Source of the DNA: DAHUXN01 sp963811805
GTDB lineage: Bacteria > Acidobacteriota > Terriglobia > Acidiferrales > UBA7541
DNA length: 64,000 nucleotides
Reading direction: 5' to 3'
Assembly: GCA_963811805.1 (NCBI GenBank)
Contig: CAWESU010000003.1
Location: forward strand, 1 to 64,000
The notes beneath the pieces are model-generated. The model was not told where the DNA came from. It made no database searches and was given only the letters and a program-made list of their open reading frames with translations. Of this stretch, positions 34,029-42,603 are shown in pieces (the first letter of the stretch is position 1; the number at the start of each line of letters is the position of its first letter). Made by a program: the position numbers and the translations under genes.

Positions 34029-34361
34029 ATGATCCCGGCGCGGCGGGAAATTGAGAGCAGACCCATGAGCGTTACACGAACAACCCGAAGAGTATCCGGG
34101 CGCGCCGCGCGCGCACGGAAGCGTGTCCGGCCGGTGGTGAAGCCGGTTCGCAAAGCCAGAGTGATTATTCCGCCGCCGCAGCAGTTGTACCGGTTGTGCA
34201 AAGCGGGCTGGGCAGTGATTGTGGAAAAACAGCCCAACGCGCAAGGCACACGTTTCGTATGCCCGTTCTGCCCGGTGTCGCATCGCGTGCCGGGTCCGGT
34301 GCGCGGCTTCCGGCGGATGCGCCGCGCGCAGTGGGTAAAGCTGCGCCGGGTGGAAGAGTAA
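34029..34361 (+). CDS. Unknown basic 110-aa Cys-containing protein between rplB and rpsS
   Basis: This ORF occupies a place where nearly all bacteria have rplB directly followed by rpsS. The ATG at 34,029 has AGGAAAGG 10 nt upstream; an internal ATG at 34,065 is a possible alternative. The first half is very rich in Arg, Lys and Val (SGRAARARKRVRPVVKPVRK). The second half, LYRLCKAGWAVIVEKQPN followed by FVCPFCPVSHRVPGPVRG, has a CPFC knuckle plus a further Cys and a nearby His that could bind zinc. Size, charge and location suggest an rRNA-binding or ribosome-associated protein, but I recognise no family. Confidence 0.65.
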   Translation: MIPARREIESRPMSVTRTTRRVSGRAARARKRVRPVVKPVRKARVIIPPPQQLYRLCKAGWAVIVEKQPNAQGTRFVCPFCPVSHRVPGPVRGFRRMRRAQWVKLRRVEE

Positions 34362-34376
34362 GAGAATCGAGGAACG

Positions 34377-34739
34377 ATGCCACGCTCGCTGAAAAAAGGT
34401 CCGTTTATCGACGATCACCTTCGCGTGAAGATCGAAGGGATGAATTCGCGAAACGAAAAGAAAGTGGTGAAGACGTGGTCGCGGCGCTCGACGATTTTGC
34501 CGGAGATGATCGGCCACACCATCGCGGTGCACAACGGAAAGAAATTCATTCCCGTGTACGTGACCGAGCAGATGGTGGGGCACAAGCTGGGCGAATTCGC
34601 GCCGACACGGACGTTTAAGGGGCACGCGGTGAAGGCGGCCCTGGAAAGGGCGGCCGCGGCGGCAGGCGTGGCTCCGGGCGCAGCGCCGGCAGGCGGAGCT
34701 CCCGCGGGCGGAGCAGCGCCAGCAGCGCCGAAGGCTTAA
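34377..34739 (+). CDS. rpsS: 30S ribosomal protein S19 with Ala/Gly/Pro tail
   Basis: 120 residues; the usual length is about 92. The core has MPRSLKKGPFIDDHLRVKIE, WSRRSTILPEMIGHTIAVHN and GHKLGEFAPTRTFKGH. The last 30 residues are low complexity (APGAAPAGGAPAGGAAPAAP). It starts 15 nt after the unknown Cys-containing ORF. Confidence 0.96.
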   Translation: MPRSLKKGPFIDDHLRVKIEGMNSRNEKKVVKTWSRRSTILPEMIGHTIAVHNGKKFIPVYVTEQMVGHKLGEFAPTRTFKGHAVKAALERAAAAAGVAPGAAPAGGAPAGGAAPAAPKA

Positions 34740-34753
34740 GGGCAGAGGGAATC

Positions 34754-35287
34754 ATGGCACCTGAACCAATGCAGCATCGGATGATCGACGGCTTCGCGAA
34801 TGGGCGTTTCATCCGCGTTTCGCCGCAAAAGGCGCGGCTGGTGATCGATCTGATTCGCGGCCGGCAAGCGCAAGACGCGCTGCAAGTGCTGCAATTCACC
34901 AAGAAGCGCGTGGCGCGGGACGTCGCAAAAGTGCTGCGTAGCGCCATCGCCAATGCGGAGCACAAGGCGGACGAATCGGGCGATTCATTGGATGTCGATT
35001 CACTGTTTGTCTCACGCTGCTTCGTCAACGAAGGCCCACGCTGGAAGCGATTGCGCACCGCGCCGATGGGCCGGGCGTTCCGCTATCAGAAGCGCACCAG
35101 CCACATCGTGGTGGAAGTGGCCGAGCACGAGCGCGCCGCCGAGCATCGCGCCAAGGAAGCCATCGCCGAGCGCGAGGCCTCCAAGGGACTGAAGGGCGCG
35201 GTGCGCAAAGCGCGCAAGACTCTGGAAGATCGCGCCAAGCAGCAGAAGAAAGCGGTCGAGAAGGCCAAGAAGAAGAGCAAGAAGTAG
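34754..35287 (+). CDS. rplV: 50S ribosomal protein L22 with Lys-rich extension
   Basis: 177 residues against about 110-115 for most L22. The core includes RVSPQKARLVIDLIRGRQAQ and the hairpin region RWKRLRTAPMGRAFRYQKRT that lines the exit tunnel, then HIVVEVAEHE. The extension from about residue 125 is helical and basic (AEREASKGLKGAVRKARKTL, ending KKKSKK). Confidence 0.95.
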   Translation: MAPEPMQHRMIDGFANGRFIRVSPQKARLVIDLIRGRQAQDALQVLQFTKKRVARDVAKVLRSAIANAEHKADESGDSLDVDSLFVSRCFVNEGPRWKRLRTAPMGRAFRYQKRTSHIVVEVAEHERAAEHRAKEAIAEREASKGLKGAVRKARKTLEDRAKQQKKAVEKAKKKSKK

Positions 35288-35304
35288 GAGCACAGGAGGA
35301 TCGA

Positions 35305-35976
35305 TTGGGCCAGAAAACGCATCCGTACGGCTTCCGGCTGGGCTACAACAAGTCGTGGAAGTCGCGCTGGTTCGCGAAGAAGGAGTACGCGGACCTGTTG
35401 CACGAAGACGTGCAACTGCGCAAGGAATTGAAGGAGAAGCTGAAGTCGGCGGGCGTGAACTCGATCGACATCGAGCGCGCGGCGAACAAGCTGGTGGTGC
35501 GGATTTACACCGCGCGGCCGGGAATCATCATTGGGCGCAAGGGCTCGGAGATCGACAAGCTCAAAGAGGAAGTGCAGAAGCGCACCAAGCGCGAAGTGCA
35601 TATCGACATTCAAGAAGTGCATCGGCCGGAGCTCGATGCGCAGCTCGTTGCGGAATCAATCGCGCTGCAGCTGGAAAAGCGCGTGGCCTTCCGGCGGGCG
35701 ATGCGCAAGGCGGTGGATTCAGCGCTGCGCTTCGGCTGCAAGGGAATCAAGGTTCGCGTGGCAGGCCGGCTGAACGGCGCGGAAATCGCGCGCAAGGAAT
35801 GGTATTTGCAGGGGCGCTTGCCGTTGCAAACGCTGCGCGCGGACATTGACTTCGGGTTCGCGCAGGCGGAGACGACCTATGGCGTGATCGGCGTGAAGTG
35901 CTGGGTGTATCAGGGCGAGAACGCGCCGGAGAGAAAGCGCGCGGAAGAGCGCGCCGCGGCCGCGGCGAACGCCTGA
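35305..35976 (+). CDS. rpsC: 30S ribosomal protein S3
   Basis: 223 residues. The start is TTG at 35,305 (GQKTHPYGFRLGYNKSWKSR follows), preceded by an AGGAGG-like site in the L22-S3 gap. The KH domain has ARPGIIIGRKGSEIDKLKEE, and the C-terminal domain has FGCKGIKVRVAGRLNGAEIA. S3 is part of the mRNA entry helicase. Confidence 0.97.
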   Translation: MGQKTHPYGFRLGYNKSWKSRWFAKKEYADLLHEDVQLRKELKEKLKSAGVNSIDIERAANKLVVRIYTARPGIIIGRKGSEIDKLKEEVQKRTKREVHIDIQEVHRPELDAQLVAESIALQLEKRVAFRRAMRKAVDSALRFGCKGIKVRVAGRLNGAEIARKEWYLQGRLPLQTLRADIDFGFAQAETTYGVIGVKCWVYQGENAPERKRAEERAAAAANA

Positions 35977-36004
35977 GAAATTCGGGGAGTAAGGAAAAGC
36001 CATT

Positions 36005-36421
36005 ATGTTGATGCCGAAAAAAGTGAAGTACCGTAAGCAGCAGCGCGGCCGGCGCAGCGGGAAAGCGTGGCGCGGCGGGTCGCTGGCTTTCGGCGAGTAC
36101 GGACTGAAGGCGCTTGAGCCGGCATGGATCACCGACCGGCAAATCGAAGCGGCGCGCGTGGCCATCACGCGGTTCATCAAGCGCGGCGGAAAATTGTGGA
36201 TTCGCGTGTTTCCGGACAAGCCGTTCACCAAGAAGCCGGCGGAAACGCGCATGGGCAAGGGCAAGGGTCCGCCAGAGCATTGGGTTGCGGTGGTGAAACC
36301 GGGCCGCGTGATGTTCGAAATGTCGGGCGTGGACTTGGCGTCGGCGACCGAAGCCATGGATTTGGCGGCGCACAAGCTGCCCATCCGGACGAAGTTCGTT
36401 AGCCGGTCGGAGGAGCTCTGA
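36005..36421 (+). CDS. rplP: 50S ribosomal protein L16
   Basis: 138 residues, normal length. Starts MLMPKKVKYRKQQRGRRSGK; contains WIRVFPDKPFTKKPAETRMG and the KGKGPPEHWVAVVKPGRVMF block. The TGA overlaps the rpmC ATG by one base. Confidence 0.97.
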   Translation: MLMPKKVKYRKQQRGRRSGKAWRGGSLAFGEYGLKALEPAWITDRQIEAARVAITRFIKRGGKLWIRVFPDKPFTKKPAETRMGKGKGPPEHWVAVVKPGRVMFEMSGVDLASATEAMDLAAHKLPIRTKFVSRSEEL

Positions 36422-36750
36422 TGGCCGCGAAGAGCATGGAGAAGTTCCGGGAAATGAACGCGAACGAGCTCGGGATACGGGAAAACGAGCTCGGCGAGCA
36501 GATCTTCCGGCTGCGGTTTCAACTGACCACCGGCCAGGCGGAAAGCGTCAAGAAGCTTCGCGAAGCGCGAAAGGATCTGGCGCGCGTGAAGACGCTGGGG
36601 CGCGAGCAAGAACTGGGGCTGCGCAGTGCGGCCCCGGCAAAGGCTGCTGAGTCGCCAAAGCCCGAGAAGCGCGAGGCGAAGCCGCACGAGAAAAAACTGA
36701 GCCACAAGAGATCGAGCCGCACGAAAAAGGAGCAAGTTCGAGAAAAATGA
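36421..36750 (+). CDS. rpmC: 50S ribosomal protein L29 with a charged C-terminal extension
   Basis: 109 residues; the family is usually 60-70. The first 65 are the L29 helical hairpin (REMNANELGIRENELGEQIF and ESVKKLREARKDLARVKTLG). The remainder is a Lys/Glu/Ala tail. One-base overlap with rplP indicates tight coupling. Confidence 0.93.
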   Translation: MAAKSMEKFREMNANELGIRENELGEQIFRLRFQLTTGQAESVKKLREARKDLARVKTLGREQELGLRSAAPAKAAESPKPEKREAKPHEKKLSHKRSSRTKKEQVREK

Positions 36751-36771
36751 GCAAGCTCATGAGGAAGCCCG

Positions 36772-37071
36772 ATGGCAAGTGAAGCGGCAGCAAGCGCGGC
36801 TGCTCCCAAAGAGCGAGGCGCGCGGCAGGAGCTGGTGGGCGTGGTCACAAGCTCCAAGATGAACAAGACAATTGTCGTGAAAGTGGCGCGGACGGTGCAG
36901 CACCGCAAGTATCTTCGCGTCATTCGCAGCAACAAGAAGTATTACGCCCACGACGAGCGCAACGAAGCGAAGCCCGGCGACACGGTGCGAATCGTAGCCA
37001 GCCGGCCGCTTTCGAAGCTGAAGCGCTGGCGGCTGACGGAGATTGTGGCGCGCTCAACGCGCGTCGCATAA
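36772..37071 (+). CDS. rpsQ: 30S ribosomal protein S17
   Basis: 99 residues. After an Ala-rich N-terminal extension of about 18 residues come the family blocks ELVGVVTSSKMNKTIVVKV and GDTVRIVASRPLSKLKRWRL. S17 binds 16S rRNA helix 11 early in assembly. Confidence 0.96.
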   Translation: MASEAAASAAAPKERGARQELVGVVTSSKMNKTIVVKVARTVQHRKYLRVIRSNKKYYAHDERNEAKPGDTVRIVASRPLSKLKRWRLTEIVARSTRVA

Positions 37072-37097
37072 GACTTTCGGGAACGAGGGAATAGCGC

Positions 37098-37466
37098 ATG
37101 GTTCAGATGCGGACATGGCTGACCGTAGCCGACAATTCCGGCGCGCGGCAATTGATGGCCATCCTGCCCTTGGGCGGGGACGCAGGATTGGTGGCCGGGC
37201 TGGGCGACGTGGTCACCGCTTCAGTGAAAGAGGCGGCGCCGGACAGCCAGGTGAAGCAGGGAACAGTCGTGAAAGCGGTGGTGGTTCGCACGCGAAAAGA
37301 GCACCGGAGGAAGGATGGAACGTACATCCGCTTCGACGACAATGCCGCGGTGCTGATTAACGAGGCCGGTGAGCCGGTGGGAACGCGCGTGTTTGGGCCC
37401 GTGGCGCGGGAGTTGCGCGAGAAGAAGTTCACCAAGATTATTTCGCTGGCGCCGGAGGTGTGGTGA
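37098..37466 (+). CDS. rplN: 50S ribosomal protein L14
   Basis: 122 residues, family length. Starts MVQMRTWLTVADNSGARQLM; contains VKAVVVRTRKEHRRKDGTYI and NEAGEPVGTRVFGPVARELR. Its stop (TGA at 37,464-37,466) overlaps the rplX ATG. Confidence 0.97.
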   Translation: MVQMRTWLTVADNSGARQLMAILPLGGDAGLVAGLGDVVTASVKEAAPDSQVKQGTVVKAVVVRTRKEHRRKDGTYIRFDDNAAVLINEAGEPVGTRVFGPVARELREKKFTKIISLAPEVW

Positions 37467-37822
37467 TGTTGCAGGAGCGTCACGAGAGAGTGAAGCGGGC
37501 GCCGATTCTGATCCGTCACGGCGATACGGTGAAGATCATGTCCGGACGCGACAAGGGTAAAACTGGGCGGGTGCTTACCGTGGATCCGGTTAAGCGCCGC
37601 GTCACCGTGGAGCACGCGAACATCATCAAGCGGCACACGCGGCCGAATCCGTCGAAGAACATTCGCGGGGGAATTTTGGACAAGGAAGGGCCGATTCACG
37701 TTTCCAACGTAATGATCGTTTGCCCGGGCTGCGGCAAGCATGCGCGGATGGGCATGTCGGTGACGCCGGACGGTACCAAAGTGCGCGTCTGCCGGCGCTG
37801 CAACGCGACGTTCGAGAATTAG
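37466..37822 (+). CDS. rplX: 50S ribosomal protein L24
   Basis: 118 residues from the ATG at 37,466, which has GGAGG (37,454-37,458) 7 nt upstream; two in-frame GTG codons just before it are possible but badly spaced. KOW motif IRHGDTVKIMSGRDKGKTGR, then VTVEHANIIKRHTRPNPSKN and a C-terminal CPGCGKHARMG...CRRC zinc-ribbon-like pair (C-x2-C ... C-x2-C). Confidence 0.96.
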   Translation: MLQERHERVKRAPILIRHGDTVKIMSGRDKGKTGRVLTVDPVKRRVTVEHANIIKRHTRPNPSKNIRGGILDKEGPIHVSNVMIVCPGCGKHARMGMSVTPDGTKVRVCRRCNATFEN

Positions 37823-37845
37823 GCGAGAACTAGGGGCTTTCGCAA

Positions 37846-38388
37846 ATGATTAGCCGTTTACATGAACGCTACCGCAAGGACGCGATGCCGGCGCTCTCGA
37901 AGCGCTTTGGCTACGCGAATACGATGGCTGTGCCGCGCTTGAAAAAGATCACCGTGAATATAGGCATGGGCGAGGCAAGCCAGAACATCAAGCTGCTCGA
38001 CGTGGCCGTGCAGGAGCTGGGGCAGATCACCGGGCAAAAGCCGGTGGTCACGCGGGCGAAGAAATCGATCGCGAATTTCAAGATTCGCAAGGGCATGCCC
38101 ATCGGCTGCATGGTGACGCTGCGCGGCGAGCGCATGTACGAATTTCTGGACCGGCTGTCGAATATCGTTCTACCGCGGGTGCGCGACTTCAAGGGATTGC
38201 CGGGGAATTCATTCGACGGGCGCGGGAATTACACGCTGGGATTGAAGGACCAGCTGGTGTTTCCGGAGATCGATTACACGCGCGTGGACAAAATCAAAGG
38301 CATGAACATAACGCTCACCACCACGGCCAAATCGGATGAAGAGGGCCGCGAGCTCTTGAAGTTGATGGGCGTGCCGTTCCGGAATTAG
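37846..38388 (+). CDS. rplE: 50S ribosomal protein L5
   Basis: 180 residues, normal length. Contains KITVNIGMGEASQNIKLLDV, ITGQKPVVTRAKKSIANFKI and LPRVRDFKGLPGNSFDGRGN. Binds 5S rRNA and contacts S13 across the subunits. Confidence 0.98.
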   Translation: MISRLHERYRKDAMPALSKRFGYANTMAVPRLKKITVNIGMGEASQNIKLLDVAVQELGQITGQKPVVTRAKKSIANFKIRKGMPIGCMVTLRGERMYEFLDRLSNIVLPRVRDFKGLPGNSFDGRGNYTLGLKDQLVFPEIDYTRVDKIKGMNITLTTTAKSDEEGRELLKLMGVPFRN

Positions 38389-38411
38389 CAGGAATTCCTT
38401 AAGGAGAAAGA

Positions 38412-38597
38412 ATGGCGACCACAGCACGACGCGCCAAGATGAAGAAGAAGTTGAAGTACAAGATTCGTGTGCGCAACCGCTGCCGGATTTGCGGCCGGCC
38501 GCGCGCGTTTCTACGGAAGTTTGAGATGTGCCGGATTTGCTTCCGAGGTTTTGCGCTCAAGGGAGAGATTCCCGGCGTGACCAAGGCGAGCTGGTAA
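38412..38597 (+). CDS. rpsN: 30S ribosomal protein S14, zinc (type Z) form
   Basis: 61 residues, the short zinc-binding S14. The four cysteines C24-x2-C27 and C40-x2-C43 (RNRCRICGRPRAFLRKFEMC) make the zinc site. MATTARRAKMKKK precedes. No long zinc-independent paralogue is seen in the window. Confidence 0.97.
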   Translation: MATTARRAKMKKKLKYKIRVRNRCRICGRPRAFLRKFEMCRICFRGFALKGEIPGVTKASW

Positions 38598-38606
38598 GGA
38601 CAGGAA

Positions 38607-39002
38607 ATGAACACTGATCCCATAGCTGACATGCTGACGCGGATTCGCAACGCGGTACGCGCGCGCCATCCTCGCGTCGATCTGCCGGCGTCCAATATGA
38701 AAGTGGAAATCGCGCGGATTTTGAAGGAAGAGGGCTACGTTTCGACTTACAAAGTAGTGGACGAAAACAAGCGCAAGGTCCTGCGCGTGTTCTTGCGCTA
38801 CACCGCCGACAAGCGCGGCGTGCTGACCAACCTGAAGCGCGTGTCGCGCCCGGGCTGCCGGCGCTACGTGGGGAAAAATGAAATCAGGCCGGTCGTTGGC
38901 GGCATCGGCGTGTCGATTTTGTCCACGCCGCGCGGAATCATGACCGGCCAGACTGCACGCAAAGAAGGCGTCGGCGGCGAACTTTTGTGCGAGGTGTGGT
39001 AG
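38607..39002 (+). CDS. rpsH: 30S ribosomal protein S8
   Basis: 131 residues. Starts MNTDPIADMLTRIRNAVRAR; the C-terminal GIGVSILSTPRGIMTGQTAR block is the 16S rRNA-binding signature. In E. coli S8 is the translational repressor of the spc operon. Confidence 0.97.
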   Translation: MNTDPIADMLTRIRNAVRARHPRVDLPASNMKVEIARILKEEGYVSTYKVVDENKRKVLRVFLRYTADKRGVLTNLKRVSRPGCRRYVGKNEIRPVVGGIGVSILSTPRGIMTGQTARKEGVGGELLCEVW

Positions 39003-39006
39003 AGCC

Positions 39007-39552
39007 ATGTCGCGAATAGGAAACAAACCGATCGCTTTGCCGTCCGGCGTCAAGGTACAGGTAAGCGAGAGCGCGATCGACATTCAAGGGCCGAAGGGAA
39101 AGATGCACGTGCCGGTGCCGGGCCGCATCAAGTTCGAGCAGAAGGACGGGCACCTGATTGCGTCGCGCCAGAGCGAGTCGCAGCGCGCCCTCCACGGACT
39201 GGCGCGCGCGTTGGTGGCCAACGCGGTCAAGGGCGTCACCGAAGGATTCAAAAAAGATCTGGAGATTGTCGGCGTCGGCTACCGTGCGGAAGTGAAAGGA
39301 AAGAACGTGGTGTTTGCGTTGGGCTATTCGCATCCTATCGAGTTTCCGATTCCCGAAGGGATTCAGGTCGCCGTCGAGAAGCAAACGCGCCTGACCGTGA
39401 GCGGCGCGGACAAAGGATTGGTCGGCCAGGTGACCGCGAATATTCGTTCGCTGCGCCCACCGGATCCGTACAAGCAAAAGGGCGTTCGCATCGTCGGCGA
39501 GCGGCTCAAGAAGAAGGCCGGCAAGGCCGGCGCGGCGAAGACCGCGGCATAA
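39007..39552 (+). CDS. rplF: 50S ribosomal protein L6
   Basis: 181 residues. SRIGNKPIALPSGVKVQVSE at the start and the conserved PDPYKQKGVRIVGERLKKKA near the end. A short Ala/Lys tail follows. Two related beta-alpha domains as in the family. Confidence 0.97.
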   Translation: MSRIGNKPIALPSGVKVQVSESAIDIQGPKGKMHVPVPGRIKFEQKDGHLIASRQSESQRALHGLARALVANAVKGVTEGFKKDLEIVGVGYRAEVKGKNVVFALGYSHPIEFPIPEGIQVAVEKQTRLTVSGADKGLVGQVTANIRSLRPPDPYKQKGVRIVGERLKKKAGKAGAAKTAA

Positions 39553-39579
39553 GATTCTTAGGGGCGAAGGAGAGCGACA

Positions 39580-39960
39580 ATGGCTGTTGTGCCGGCACGG
39601 AAGCTTTCGCGCGATGCGCATCGGCAGCGGATTCACCGGCGCATGCGCCAGTCGATGGCGGGCTCGGAGCAGCGTCCGCGACTGTGCGTGTTTCGCTCCA
39701 TCAAGCACATTCGCGTGCAAGTGATCGACGATCTCAAGGGACACACCATCGCGGCGGCCAGCTCGCTCGATGCGGATGTGAAGAAACAGATCAAGGGCGG
39801 AGGAAACATCGCATCGGCGAAGATCGTGGGCAAGATTATCGCCGAGCGCGCCAAGGCTGCGGGCGTCGAGTACGTGGTGTTTGACCGTGGCGGCTACCAA
39901 TATCACGGCCGTGTTCAGGCGCTTGCCGAAGCGGCTCGAGAGGCGGGATTGAAGTTCTAA
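39580..39960 (+). CDS. rplR: 50S ribosomal protein L18
   Basis: 126 residues. RLCVFRSIKHIRVQVIDDLK and YVVFDRGGYQYHGRVQALAE are the 5S rRNA-binding family blocks. It stops six bases before rpsE. Confidence 0.97.
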   Translation: MAVVPARKLSRDAHRQRIHRRMRQSMAGSEQRPRLCVFRSIKHIRVQVIDDLKGHTIAAASSLDADVKKQIKGGGNIASAKIVGKIIAERAKAAGVEYVVFDRGGYQYHGRVQALAEAAREAGLKF

Positions 39961-39966
39961 CAACTT

Positions 39967-40503
39967 ATGCCGAAACAAGAGCTCAAAGACACGCTTGCTG
40001 TTCGCCGCCATATTGACGCGAATCTCGCGAACGTGAAGGACCAGGTGGTCTCCATCAATCGCGTAACGAAAGTCGTCAAGGGCGGCAAGAACCTGAGTTT
40101 TTCCGCTCTGGTGGTGGTGGGCGATCAGCGAGGGCACGCCGGATTTGGAATGGGCAAAGCGCGCGAGGTGCCTATGGCCATTCGCAAGGCCATCGAGCAG
40201 GCCAAGAAAAACATGGTGCGGCTGAATCTGAAGGGTTCGACCATCCCGCATCAGGTGCTCGGACGTTACGGTTCGGGTCAGGTGCTGCTCAAGCCCGCGC
40301 CGGACGGCACTGGAATAATTGCCGGTGGGCCGGTGCGCGCGGTGATGGAGGTTGCGGGGATTCAGAATGTGCTGACGAAGTCGATCGGCACTTCGAATCC
40401 GCACAACGTGATCAAGGCGACCTTTGACGCGCTCCTGCATTTGAGAGACGCCGCGAAAGTGAACGAAGAACGCGGCAGATCTGCGGAAGTGGCGACGGCG
40501 TAA
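39967..40503 (+). CDS. rpsE: 30S ribosomal protein S5
   Basis: 178 residues. The double-stranded-RNA-binding-like N-domain has VSINRVTKVVKGGKNLSFSA and VVGDQRGHAGFGMGKAREVP; the C-domain has GTGIIAGGPVRAVMEVAGI. Involved in decoding accuracy. Confidence 0.97.
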   Translation: MPKQELKDTLAVRRHIDANLANVKDQVVSINRVTKVVKGGKNLSFSALVVVGDQRGHAGFGMGKAREVPMAIRKAIEQAKKNMVRLNLKGSTIPHQVLGRYGSGQVLLKPAPDGTGIIAGGPVRAVMEVAGIQNVLTKSIGTSNPHNVIKATFDALLHLRDAAKVNEERGRSAEVATA

Positions 40504-40544
40504 CAACAAGGTGGAAACGAAATCCGGAAAATAGGCGGTTGCGA

Positions 40545-40739
40545 ATGGCGACGAAGAAGAACGCAGGGACGCTGAAAATTCGATGGGTGCGCAGCTTCAT
40601 CGGCTGTCCGCGCAATATGCGGGAGACGATTCGCGGCATGGGCTTTCGCCGGATGAATCAGCTGATCGAGCGTCCAGACACGCCATCGATTCGCGGAATG
40701 ATCGCGCGCGTGCACCATCTGGTTCAGATCGAGGAGTAA
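40545..40739 (+). CDS. rpmD: 50S ribosomal protein L30
   Basis: 64 residues from the ATG at 40,545, preceded by AGGCGG (40,533-40,538); an in-frame TTG at 40,539 is less well placed. IRWVRSFIGCPRNMRETIRG is the family signature. Confidence 0.95.
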   Translation: MATKKNAGTLKIRWVRSFIGCPRNMRETIRGMGFRRMNQLIERPDTPSIRGMIARVHHLVQIEE

Positions 40740-40751
40740 ACGGGGCAAGAC

Positions 40752-41201
40752 ATGAGCGTGAATCTATCGAATTTGAAGCCGCCGAAGGGCTCGCGTCACC
40801 GCAAAGTGCGCGTGGGGCGCGGCATGGGTTCTAAGATGGGCAAGACGGCCGGTGCCGGAAACAAGGGGCAGCAATCGCGGCGCGGCTATTCGCGGCGCCC
40901 GGGATTCGAAGGCGGCCAGATGCCGCTGCATCGGCGCATACCGAAGCGCGGATTTCACAGTCCGTTTTCGAAGCGCTACGCCATCGTCAACGTGGAGATG
41001 CTCAATGCGTTTCAGGCCGGAGACGTGGTGACGCCAGACGCGCTGGAAGGCCGCGGAATTATCCACGTGCGGCATGACGGCGTGAAAATCTTGGGGGATG
41101 GCAATTTGAAGGTCGCGCTGACGGTGCACGCCCACAAGTTCAGCCGCTCGGCGCAGGACAAGATCGCCGCGGCCGGAGGCAAGGTCGAAGTTTTGCAATG
41201 A
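40752..41201 (+). CDS. rplO: 50S ribosomal protein L15
   Basis: 149 residues. Starts MSVNLSNLKPPKGSRHRKVR; RGMGSKMGKTAGAGNKGQQS and EGGQMPLHRRIPKRGFHSPF are typical. Overlaps secY by four bases (ATGA). Confidence 0.97.
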   Translation: MSVNLSNLKPPKGSRHRKVRVGRGMGSKMGKTAGAGNKGQQSRRGYSRRPGFEGGQMPLHRRIPKRGFHSPFSKRYAIVNVEMLNAFQAGDVVTPDALEGRGIIHVRHDGVKILGDGNLKVALTVHAHKFSRSAQDKIAAAGGKVEVLQ

Positions 41202-42601
41202 AGAAGCTGATCGAGGCATTTCGAAATATCATCACCACGCCGGACCTGCGCAACCGGTGTCTCTTCACGCTGATGATTCTAGCGGTCTATCGCCTCGGCG
41301 CCTTCATTACCACGCCCGGAATCAATGGCGAACTGCTGCTGTCGCTGTTCCAGCAGAACCGCAATTCGGTGCTCGGCATCGTGGACTTGTTCAGCGGCGG
41401 AAATTTGCGCCGGCTTTCGATTTTCGCGCTGGGCATCATGCCGTACATCACGGCGGCGATTATTTTGGAGTTGATGGTGGTGGTCTGGCCATATCTGGAG
41501 CGCCTGCAAAAAGAAGGCGACCTCGGCCGGAAGAAGATCACCCAGTACACGCGCTACCTGACCATCATTTTGAGCATTTTCCAGTCCCTGGCCATTGCCG
41601 TCACGCTGCAGCATACGAATTACTCCGGCCAGATGCTGGTCTATCACCCGGGAGTTCGCTTCATCCTGATGACCGTTCTGACACTGACCACGGGCTCGGC
41701 CTTCATCATGTGGCTGGGCGAACAGATCAGCGACCGCGGCATCGGCAACGGGATGTCGCTGATTATTTTCGCGGGCATTGTCGTAGGCCTGCCGCATGCG
41801 GTGGAAGATCTGTGGCAGATGAGCACCAGCGGCCAATGGGGCGCCTATGCGCCGATCGCTATCGTTACTTTGCTTGTCCTGATGATTGCGGTCGTCGCGT
41901 TCATTGTATTCGTCGAGCGCGGCCAGCGGCGCATTCCCGTGCAGTACGCCAAGCGTGTAATGGGACGCAAAGTGATGGGCGGGCAAATGACCTATCTGCC
42001 GCTGCGCGTCAACTCCGGCGGTGTGATTCCGCCGATTTTCGCCAGCTCGTTGCTGACGTTTCCGCAAACCGTGGCGCTTGTGCTGCAGAAGAAGTCCCCA
42101 TTTTTCGACTCCTTCGCGCGCACACTGGCGTGGGGCGAGCCGTTGTACACGCTGATTTACGTTTTGCTGATTATTTTCTTCGCGTTCTTTTATGTGGGCA
42201 TCATTTTCAATCCCACGGAGCTCGCCGACAACATGCGGAAATACGGCGGCTTCATTCCCGGCATCCGACCCGGGCGCAATACGTCGGAGCACATCAATCG
42301 CGTGCTGACGCGGCTCACGTTTGTCGGCGGATTGTATCTGGCGGTCGTCTGCGTCCTGCCGGAGTGGATGATTTCCGGCATTCACTTGCAGCATTTGCCG
42401 CTGATCGGAAGCTGGATCAACGACCACTTCTGGCGCTTTGTGCTCGAAGGTCTGAACGTGAATTTCTATTTCGGCGGGACGTCGCTCCTCATCGTGGTGG
42501 GAGTGGCGATGGATACCGTGCAGCAGCTCGAAGCGCAGCTGGTCATGCGCAACTACGAAGGCTTCACGCGCCGCGGCCGTTTGCGGGGCCGAGGTGCGTG
42601 A
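41198..42601 (+). CDS. secY: Preprotein translocase subunit SecY
   Basis: 467 residues with ten membrane helices forming the protein-conducting channel. Signatures: YRLGAFITTPGIN, SIFALGIMPYITAAIILELM, LGEQISDRGIGNGMSLIIFA, the cytoplasmic loop GRKVMGGQMTYLPLRVNSGG, NPTELADNMRKYGGFIPGIR, and the C-terminal tail NYEGFTRRGRLRGRGA. Couples to rplO by a four-base overlap and precedes adk by two bases. Confidence 0.98.
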   Translation: MKKLIEAFRNIITTPDLRNRCLFTLMILAVYRLGAFITTPGINGELLLSLFQQNRNSVLGIVDLFSGGNLRRLSIFALGIMPYITAAIILELMVVVWPYLERLQKEGDLGRKKITQYTRYLTIILSIFQSLAIAVTLQHTNYSGQMLVYHPGVRFILMTVLTLTTGSAFIMWLGEQISDRGIGNGMSLIIFAGIVVGLPHAVEDLWQMSTSGQWGAYAPIAIVTLLVLMIAVVAFIVFVERGQRRIPVQYAKRVMGRKVMGGQMTYLPLRVNSGGVIPPIFASSLLTFPQTVALVLQKKSPFFDSFARTLAWGEPLYTLIYVLLIIFFAFFYVGIIFNPTELADNMRKYGGFIPGIRPGRNTSEHINRVLTRLTFVGGLYLAVVCVLPEWMISGIHLQHLPLIGSWINDHFWRFVLEGLNVNFYFGGTSLLIVVGVAMDTVQQLEAQLVMRNYEGFTRRGRLRGRGA

Positions 42602-42603
42602 TC

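Noticed and set aside
38938..40509. A 523-codon - strand ORF opposite rplF-rpsE
   Set aside because: Covers four well-identified ribosomal genes; shadow.
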